Shown here: positions 56,394 to 64,000 of the stretch, in pieces
Layout: each line of letters begins with the position of its first letter
Numbering within the stretch: the stretch's first letter is position 1
Notes under the pieces: model-generated
Told to the model about the DNA's origin: nothing
Seen by the model: the letters and a program-made list of their open reading frames with translations, nothing else
The model's database searches: none
DNA from: Astropecten irregularis
Lineage: Eukaryota; Echinodermata; Asteroidea; Paxillosida; Astropectinidae
Assembly: GCA_963971285.1 (NCBI GenBank)
Contig: OZ020253.1
Location: 1,736,001-1,800,000 of the forward strand
Reading direction: 5' to 3'
DNA: 64,000 nucleotides
Translations under genes and position numbers: made by a program

Positions 56394-56401
56394 TTCACAG
56401 C

Positions 56402-57149
56402 CTGCTTAGGGAACACATTTCCCATTTCTCATTTTGTGATCAGGTTTACAAAATAATTCTCGGTCTAGATAAGGCGTGGAGTTCTTCCTTGCAGTAGAGG
56501 GCATCCAATGATTAAAAGAAAATATTTGCGAACACCAGAGCCAGCGACACACACAGAGTGATACTGTAGACTAACTTGTAGACGGTCAACACATCTTGGC
56601 AACACAGCAAAAGATATGGATACTGTACAAGTACAGTATCTTCTACTAGCTGCAAATTTTCAGGAAAAGGGACTTTTTTTTTTGCCTTTTACCACAGTGA
56701 ATTTAAGGATTTTAGGAATTAATCTCCTACAGAAGAACATTAACCCTCGGAATGTATACTCCAAGTATGCAATAATTACAGCAATAAATTAAATCAATTA
56801 ATTAAACATGATGTCACAGACCTTGATTTTTAAGGAGAGTGAGAGTGATCACTCTCCTCCACTCTCCTTAATGTTTTCCAAGGAGAGCGAAAAAAAAGAG
56901 CTCCTTAACAAATAAGGAGAGCTGCCTTTTTCAAAACATCACATACATTTTTCCAGGTGACATTTACACTTTAAGAAAAATACAACAGGACAATCAAAAT
57001 TTGCATGATCTCTTTTTTTTGACACTGGACACGTGTCATGCATATGAAAGCTTGGTTTAGCAAGAGCAAATTTAACTGCTCTCTTTATTCACTAGTGTGA
57101 GTAGGCCCTACATGTGCATGTCTGTTGATTTAAGGAGTTGGATTTGCAG
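56402..57149. other. Sequence without recognised gene; AGGAGAG-rich patch at 56834-56931
   Basis: AAGGAGAG and CACTCTCCT words recur and face each other (56832-56880), suggesting a small decayed foldback. No gene. Confidence 0.4.
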
Positions 57150-57240
57150 TTCAAACTTGGTTGTTAATCCTGTTTTTATTAAGAAAAAAATGTCATGCTT
57201 AGCAAAGTTTTGTGCTTAGCAGCTCTATGAAATTGACCCC
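57150..57240 (-). repeat. GGCCAATTTCA foldback, fragment
   Basis: AACTTGGTTGTTAATCCTGTTT through CATGCTTAGC to GCAGCTCTATGAAATTGACCCC. Only one arm remains. Confidence 0.72.
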
Positions 57241-57894
57241 AGAACACCTTCATTCCTGAAGCTGTTCCTGAAAAATAAAAAACAAAATAGTTTCCATCAA
57301 TCATTTTGGAGTGTGTATCATGAAGTATTGAGCAATTTTCAAGTGATTGCACTTGCAGTGAATTTGATTCAATAAACAGCGTTTGTGAGCCAGTGAAAGA
57401 AATTGTGATTAAATATTTGCCTCTAAAGGACACAGATGGCAGAACAATGGACTACAGACATCAATCACAATGACAAACGGGAATCATCCTTGAGCAAAGA
57501 CAAGAGGATGAAAATGAGTGCGTTGATAAATATTACCACACGCTGTGTGATGGGGGAAAATCTATTGTGGATTGAAGGAGTTCTTGATTAGTCTAGACAG
57601 CAATTTGCTGGCGGATACAAATGGCTATTGTGTGCTTTTGTAGTGTGTGAGCGAGAGGGTGAGTCTCTTGTATAGAATGCATTATGATCTGATCAACGTT
57701 ATCAAATTCATGGAGCAAACATACATATTGCCAGACAGTCATAGAAATGCTAACAGTGAAGAGTTTCTGGGCATAAAGACGTGTTTCAACAAAGACACGA
57801 AGAGGGACTATAATGTTTCCTCCGAGTTGAATTTGAGTAATTTCATTTCGTAATACAACGATGCAAACTACATGTAGACTGCTCATCAAAAAAT
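57241..57894. other. Sequence without recognised gene or repeat
   Basis: A minus-strand open frame of 127 codons (57593-57976) runs into the adjoining repeat and lacks splice support; not called. Confidence 0.4.
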
Positions 57895-58008
57895 AAGTTA
57901 GGAGGACCTGGCATTTTGATCCTAGAAGGATCCTTCTCAACGGTAAGCCTTTGAAAAAGATCATAAGAGGATCCAAACATTAGGCCCTCCTACATGTAAC
58001 TCTGATTA
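57895..58008 (+). repeat. GGGCCTGACG foldback, tail missing
   Basis: AAGTTAGGAGGACCTGGCAT, GATCCTAGAAGGATCC, then the diverged second arm GAGGATCCAAACATTAGGCC CTCC, ending without the GCTGATGAGCAG tail. Confidence 0.72.
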
Positions 58009-58027
58009 TTTCTTCCTTATTGTTACA

Positions 58028-58400
58028 TTAAAGGTAGTATCATACTTTGGTAGCATACCAAAACAGAAATCTTCACAGATTTACCTACTGTACATGTAAC
58101 TTATAGGGTATAAAGATGGTAATGGTAGAAACACACCATTAACATTTTTCTGCCTGAAATGCTGTATTTATCCAGAAAAGAGTCAAACCAATGACCAAAA
58201 TGATTTTGATCGTTTAAAGAACAAAATTAACAGTGGAAAGATTGAAAAAAATTCTGTGGGCGTTTTTCACTGTTTTCTCAAAAAATTGGCACCATATGGG
58301 ACTGGGAATTTCACAGATGAATGTAACTGTATCTTCCTTGATATTTTTGCCAATGAATCTGCATTTTTTTGACAAAACCCAAAGTATGATATTACCTTTA
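58028..58400 (+). repeat. TTAA-MITE, subfamily A, full length
   Basis: TTAAAGGTAGTATCATACTT to GTATGATATTACCTTTA; the final A of the target site is changed. Confidence 0.92.
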
Positions 58401-59159
58401 TAGTACTGTATGACAATAGGCATATATTTGTACATACATTTAAGCAATTACAATTTAATCAATAATACCATCAAACGTGATAGAAATCCAGTCTTGTGTT
58501 TTGTTGGGTTTCACACAAATACCGTTTCTCACAATAAGGTATCAGCTGGTAATTTACATACAAATGAAAATATTTATATTTCTTCTTCTTTTCAATGTAT
58601 TGATTTGTGGCTAGCAACTTCATGTAAATGGATATCACCTGGAACAAGAATATACAAATATTGATTGTGTGAATCTGTTCTTTTGTAGTCCATTTATCAG
58701 TGAGCTCTTTCACTGAAATTTTCTTGGAATATACCTAATCAAATAAAATATTTTTGCAATGTCTTTCTGAAGAGACTGCACATCAATAGCTTGTTTTCAC
58801 CAAAGGCATACATTGTACATTTCAATGCATACATTTCAATGGCTCGTTGTATGTATTGTCACTTCATAGCCGCACTTAATTCAATATAAAAACAATAATT
58901 GAAGACTGACAGGGGAATCCAGGCCTATTACTATCACAATGTTGAGAATTGGAATTCAAAAGTTCTAACAGTTTGCTTTTGTGCATCTCTGTCGCCACAT
59001 CTTGTGTGACACATGAAATTACTTTGTTATGCCTCCTACACCTTTCTGGTTCTCTATAGCTACACTTGGGAATTAGTCTGACTTCATTGTATGTTGCCGT
59101 GAATCTGTCTCCATTCAGCATGTACAAACAATAACATGCATGTTGCCATTCAGCCTGTT
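58401..59159. other. Sequence without recognised gene or repeat
   Basis: AT-rich; open frames up to 84 codons without motif or splice context. Confidence 0.4.
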
Positions 59160-59391
59160 ATTTCACAGAGCTGCTTAAGCACCAAAATTTGCCTTTAAAC
59201 ACCAAAAACCATGGCAAATAAAATCGGTATGCCAGCCAAACTCTTTGTGAATGTTATGCTCAGCAAACAATGGCTGGATACAAGTCAAAAGCAGTAAACA
59301 TCACATGAAAATTTGGTTGGCTGTTTGATCAAGGAAAACCTTTCATGCTTAACAATAATTTTTGTGCTTAAGCAGCTCTATGAAATTGGCC
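59160..59391 (+). repeat. GGCCAATTTCA foldback, variant subfamily
   Basis: ATTTCACAGAGCTGCTTAAG to GCAGCTCTATGAAATTGGCCCC. The interior CAAACTCTTTGTGAATGTTA and GATACAAGTCAAAAGCAGT inversely match 41041-41290. Confidence 0.82.
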
Positions 59392-59396
59392 CCCTC

Positions 59397-59787
59397 GGCC
59401 CAATTTCACGATGCTGCTTACTGCTTAGCACAAACATTTTCTACTTTAAGCATGACATTTCTGTCTTAATTAAAAACAGGGTTAACAACTTAATTTTGAC
59501 CGCTTGTGATTGTTCTTTGGCTGTTGTTCACTGATCATGAATATCAAATAAAATTTTCGTGAAATAACCACAAGGGAAACTGACAAAGATAGTTGACTAT
59601 TGGGGTCACCACCAACACAGGGCTGGATGGCTCAGTTGGTAAGAGTACTGTATGGTATTCAGGAGGTCGCCGGTTCGAATGCCGCTCCAGTCAATTTTTC
59701 TTTGTTCACTTTTCAATGAAATACAATTTTTATGACATTTTTGTGCTAAGCAAATTTTTGTGCTTAGCAGCTCCATGAAATTGGCCT
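59397..59787 (-). repeat. GGCCAATTTCA foldback, main type, split by a SINE
   Basis: Left part 59397-59558 (GGCCCAATTTCACGATGCTG, GTGATTGTTCTTTGGCTGTT). It resumes at about 59736 with CATTTTTGTGCTAAGC and ends CAGCTCCATGAAATTGGCC. Confidence 0.8.
59559..59735 (+). repeat. tRNA-derived SINE, nested copy
   Basis: AAATAACCACAAGGGAAACTG 5' flank, then CTGGATGGCTCAGTTGGTAA (A box), CGGTTCGAATGCCGCTCC (B box), AGTCAATTTTTCTTTGTTCA and a short 3' end. It sits inside a foldback element, so it is younger than that copy. Confidence 0.85.
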
Positions 59788-60627
59788 CTGGTTTCAACCC
59801 AATTGAAATGAAAAGCCATTATCAATTACAGATTCACATTCATTTATAAGTTTGAAAATTTATAGCAGTATTTACTAAGCCTGACATACAGCACTGTACA
59901 ATAACAAGGCCTTCATTAATGTATGCCCATGTGCCTGGCAAAGTACGTGCAGCAAATTATGTATGATTGATTTAGTTTTTCATTTCATTCAAGTGTCGGA
60001 CATCATGTATACAATGTACAGTATGTTCCTTAGAGTATTCTTTTCAATATGCACATGAATGCACAGGAAATTAGTTTTTAAAATGCAATCAGTGCCAACT
60101 TGAGCAGCAATAATGCACCATACATGTTTCAATCAATTGGCCCTTAGAATGTTGACTGTTATCATTTATCATGATGAATGACAAATACCCATCACTTTGT
60201 ATTCTTTAAAAGGAAAAAGTTCAATAATTACTTGAGTGCATGCCCATAGGCATTTTAACTGCATTTCTCATGGAAGTAATTGTCAATCTCAAATCTCTAC
60301 TTGAATTTTAAAGTGAGCTCTTCAGCAACAAAATGTTCTGAAAGAAATTTCATGTGATTTGTGTTCAATTGTAAATATTTCAATTTTTATTATTCAGAAA
60401 AAGACAAGGAAATCATCATGAATTAAAAAAAAAACTTTAATAGGATTCAATATTAAAAATGAATATTAGTTATAGTCATTCTTGCATTCTGGGTCATTCT
60501 GTCAAGAAAACTTAGAATGTGTGATCACAAGCAATGATAAAACATGTACACTGTGCATGAATATGATATAAATTTATGTAAGTGTATGAGTAAAACATAG
60601 GCCTATTGATCACCAAATAGTCCAAAC
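59788..60627. other. Sequence without recognised gene or repeat
   Basis: Nothing named. Confidence 0.4.
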
Positions 60628-60895
60628 AGGTAAAAGGTACATGTAGTATCATACTTTGGTAAGAAACCATGTTCACAGATTTACGTGTAACTTACAGGGT
60701 ATGAAGATGGTGGTGGTAGAAAAATACTGTTAAAATGTTTCTGCCTGAAATGGTGTTTTTATCCAGAAATTAGTAAAACAACGATCAAAAATCTTTCAAA
60801 AGATCAAAAATAAAAGAGAAAAGACTTAAGAAATACTGTGACCGTTTTTCGCTGTTTTCTCAAAAAGTGGGTACCGTACAATATGGGTAGCCTGC
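60628..60895 (+). repeat. TTAA-MITE, subfamily A, right end truncated
   Basis: AAAAGGTACATGTAGTATCA, core to TTCTCAAAAAGTGGGTACCG, then unrelated sequence. The right TIR is missing and the left TTAA is lost. Confidence 0.85.
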
Positions 60896-61340
60896 CTATA
60901 GGGTTCTTGTGTGCAAGTTTGTAGCGTCCAAAAATGTATTTCTCATGCACTTTCCCTGCATGCACACTTTTGACCTATCCGCAATGTCTACATTGTATGT
61001 ACATCAGTATGTCAGTATAGATCTGGCATATCAGACTGTTTTTAGCCACTAAGCATGCCGCTAAGCACACTGTTCAAAGTCCAAATGTTGAATTGGATAT
61101 GAGTCTATGCTAATCTAATTTACTGGAATCACATAAATAAAGATAAAGATGTGATTCCTTGCTCCCGGACAGAAAACTTCATGGCACGGCCCAAGGCCAA
61201 TACAATCTTATACACGCGCAATATGCTCATAAATATTCTAATAATTCACTCCTCGGATGAGGATTGTACAGATTGTCTCAAGCACCTTCAGGAATGTTTT
61301 AAAGAAATATCATCTCATCTGTCTAATTTCATAATACAAT
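60896..61340. other. Sequence without recognised gene or repeat
   Basis: Nothing named. Confidence 0.4.
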
Positions 61341-61708
61341 TTAAAGGTAATTATATCATACTTTGGTTTTTATCAAAGAAATACAGATTCATGGGCATAA
61401 ATATCAAGGAAGATACAGTAACAGTCATCTGTGAAAATTTCAGTCCCATACGGTGCCCACTTTTTGAGAAAACAGTGAACAGCCTCAAGTATCTCTTAAG
61501 TATTTTCTCTTTTACTTTTGATCTTTTAAATGATCAAAAAGATTTTTGGTCGTTGTTTACTAAATTCTGGATAAATACACCATTTCAGGTGGAAACAATT
61601 TAACGGTATGTTTCTACCACCACCATCTTCATACCATGTACATAAGTTATACATAAATCTGTGAACATTTCTGTTTCGGGTTCTTACCAAAGTATGATAC
61701 TACCTTAA
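61341..61708 (-). repeat. TTAA-MITE, subfamily A, full length
   Basis: TTAAAGGTAATTATATCATACTT region to GTATGATACTACCTTAA. The 150-codon open frame at 61151-61603 is mostly this MITE and is not a gene. Confidence 0.92.
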
Positions 61709-62726
61709 AATGAAATGAGTTTGTAGCCATTTGCCATGTACAATGTACCAAACCCCAAATTTCAATCTTATTTCAGATATTGAGCATGAAAAACCTGGTA
61801 TGACACTGTTGGGCGAGAGTATAATTCCAAAACTTCTTGAATTAATGCTTGTGATCAAATGCCGCCATGAGTTTCTTCTCCAATGTACATTCAGAGCGTG
61901 TACCTTGGGGACTTTTTAGCAAATCAAATTGACCTTTCAACGCCAAGTGTGACAAAAATGAGGGAAAGCATTATCAAATCCACTGAATATGTCTTGATAT
62001 ACTATGGGGTTTGTGCAGTGTGCTTCAAGACATTAGATTTCTTGAAGTTTTCTATTCGAACAAATAATGCACTCATGTTGTGGAAAGGAAAAACAGTACC
62101 GGGGGAAGAGAGGAGTATTATGCACATGCTTCAAGCTCTCTGCATGCCTGCATGCGCAAGAACTCTGCGAATGGTTTCCTTTAACTCATGTCTGTCGGAC
62201 ATGGTTCTCGAGGCATGTGTTTCAACAGCTGCAACTGTATGCATCACATAGTGCGGAGCAGGCTAGCCCTAGCACACGGCGCTCTAAGGAGAGACCTATC
62301 CCGCCATACAGGGTTCATACCTTAGGCAGAGAAACCACTCTATACCCGGTTCTATGCTATGCGTGCGTCATGCGCATATTTGGAGTGCGGTGCTCTGGGC
62401 ATGCCTATGGCGTGCTGTTACACTCCATACAGGTATGGAGATCTTTTGCTAATGTTCAGTCATGAAACCCGAACTTTCAAAGATGTACAAATTGTCATTT
62501 CACAATGACAAGTGTACACAATTCAATAATTTAACTTCAAGTTCCTTCAAGTTCCCACAAGTAACCGTACATATGTTCCCTTGACATTACTGTATTAATT
62601 TACAATTCAATTAAAAACTTCCCAAAGCACAAGTTGTCTTCAGCAGTCATTTTGTTAATACAGGTTGATAATATGTTTTCATTTTGGTAACAAATCAAAC
62701 ACGATTGCCTAATGTCCTTCCCATCT
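61709..62726. other. Sequence without recognised gene or repeat
   Basis: Overlapping open frames of 122 and 132 codons (61883-62465) lack familiar motifs. The stretch 62090-62440 is richer in G+C, with many GCATGC/GCATGC-like words, and may be an unidentified foldback. Not called as coding. Confidence 0.4.
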
Positions 62727-62957
62727 GGGGCCAATTTCATAAAACTCTTAAGCACAAAAATTTGCTTAGCACAAAAATGTCTCGCCCAATAAAACTAACC
62801 ACCATTGAAAATTCCATTTGATTTTCATGATCAGCCAAAGAACAATCACAAGTGATACACAACACGTGGAAATTTGGTTGTTAACCCTGTTTTTATTAAG
62901 ACAGAAATGTCATGCTTAGCAAATTTTTGTGCTTAACAGTTTTATGAAATTGGCCCC
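62727..62957 (+). repeat. GGCCAATTTCA foldback family, full length
   Basis: GGGGCCAATTTCATAAAACT to TTTTATGAAATTGGCCCC, with all interior landmarks (AATGTCTCGCCCAATAAAAC, CACGTGGAAATTTGGTTGTT). Confidence 0.88.
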
Positions 62958-64000
62958 TGGTTTGTCAGTCAAGTGCAACTTTCCCTATTAAAATAAAATG
63001 AGTAATTGTGGAAAAGTACATTTTTTAAAAAATACTTTAAATAGTTGTTTTTATTCAATTTCATTTTAATTGTGTTGACTGAATAATCTGTTATGAACAG
63101 AACACTAATAGGAAAAGAATTAATACGTGCTTACGTATACATTGTACATGTGTATGTGAGATACAAATTATACAGTGTATGAACATGTAGGCCTAAAACC
63201 CACATGAACAAACACATCAATGCTGAATCGCTCAATGTGCATGGATGATAAACATGAATAAAACAATGCAGTAAATACAGTACAATAGAGCTACTTTGCA
63301 AACTTCATCAAATTGATCATCTTGTGACAATTGACAAACAAAATGAGTTTCCAACGCTGCAAACCGGAACTAGATACTATAACAAGAATTCTGAGGTGTC
63401 TTGCAAGTCAGCTCCAGGGTGGAGCTAGGGTTGTTGTTGTCGTTCTCTGTTTTGTTTTGAAGTTGCGGGATTAGGATACAAGAGGAGGGGAGAGGGAAAG
63501 AAGATGGGGAGTGGGTGTTATTCAAAACCCCCTCGTTCTCAAACCACTCCAACCCCCTTCTACATGCAACCCAGAGCACCCACAGAAACAACAAGCAGAT
63601 GGAGAAAATGTATCCTTGGTCGATAACAGACTCCCCTGTAATGTTTAATTCATTGCAAGTCAATACGCGATGCCGTCATCATCGGGCGGGCTCCTGAGCT
63701 CCGGACTCAAGGGGGCCCTGAGAGATTATTTTGTGTAGGGAGGAAGAGAGGACAAGAGAAGGGGGACGATGGGAAAATCCCGCAACAGGATATACAGTCC
63801 GATGGGAGACTCAGCTAGTATGCTTAATGATGCTTAATACAAGTTGCTGCGTGGATGTAATGATAATGGAGTAAAACTACAATGATACACTCGTTGGTGA
63901 ATATTTGACGAAGCACGACATGGCCAGCCAGAAACAGCTAGAGTCTGGTATTTGCAAGCGTAGAGTGATTACTCCAAGAAAAACACATCTGTACAATTAT
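62958..64000. other. Sequence without recognised gene or repeat
   Basis: 63400-63800 is GC-richer and repeat-free, with a G/A-rich patch at 63481-63515. The 97-codon minus-strand frame there has no recognisable motif or splice signal, so no gene is called. Confidence 0.4.

Noticed and set aside
61151..61603. 150-codon plus-strand open frame
   Set aside because: Two thirds of it is a TTAA-MITE whose other copies have stops in the same frame; no independent coding evidence.
61883..62465. Overlapping 122- and 132-codon frames
   Set aside because: Two frames are open over the same GC-richer stretch without motifs, as expected from composition rather than coding.
1..64000. CRISPR array, rRNA genes, bacterial operon or viral genome
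   Set aside because: No regularly spaced identical repeats, no conserved rRNA segments, and no dense coding; the window is eukaryotic non-coding DNA.

Overview
This window is non-coding eukaryotic DNA packed with short non-autonomous mobile elements. It is AT-rich, has almost no long open reading frames, contains a 200-base run of N, and is full of TACATGTA-type runs, tRNA-derived SINEs and inverted-repeat (foldback/MITE) elements. This fits a marine invertebrate deuterostome. An echinoderm such as a sea star or sea urchin is my best guess, from general impression rather than a diagnostic gene. Nothing looks bacterial, and there are no operons, rRNAs, intact tRNA genes or CRISPR arrays.

The only convincing protein-coding sequence is one exon on the minus strand at 54958-55342. 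It carries an initiator ATG with an in-frame stop just upstream, 128 codons, and a good 5' splice site. The product is not recognised. The CpG-richer sequence to its right (55343-55690) is probably its 5' UTR and promoter. Everything to its left would then be intron and/or intergenic DNA of a gene read leftwards. No second exon could be identified.

The rest is a layered record of transposition. The most abundant family is a ~350-400 bp MITE with TTAA target sites, in two subfamilies (A and B) that share one half, with about 20 full or partial copies. Other families are: a tRNA-derived SINE; elements whose ends carry inverted (GGCTCA)n arrays; foldbacks ending in GGCCAATTTCA; foldbacks ending in CCAATTTCATGGAATCCG; foldbacks containing GGGCCTGACG; three hAT-like MITEs with perfect 8-bp target duplications; TA-flanked MITEs starting CAGGGTGTCC; two small elements with possible 3-bp TAC duplications; and a TIR element bounded by a 9-bp duplication. 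Several are nested inside one another, which fixes their boundaries and relative ages.

Region by region: 0-4 kb holds a long hairpin, a TA-MITE, a TTAGTC motif cluster and a SINE/foldback chimera. 5-10 kb holds TTAA MITEs, a compound inverted array of a hammerhead-bearing repeat, and a nested (GGCTCA)n element. 11.4-14.6 kb is a direct duplication broken by the assembly gap. 15-23 kb holds SINEs, MITEs and a hAT MITE. 24.2-25.4 kb is a CpG-rich TIR element followed by a repeat that hosts a ~160 bp insert with a near-canonical hammerhead ribozyme. 26-50 kb is mostly MITEs and SINEs between quiet stretches, some of which could be conserved non-coding DNA. 51-53.3 kb is a SINE split by a TIR element, then another TIR element. 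54.9-55.7 kb is the coding exon and 5' flank. 56-64 kb returns to repeats. The most interesting item is the hammerhead-like element at 25254-25414, together with its broken relatives near 6.4-6.8 kb.
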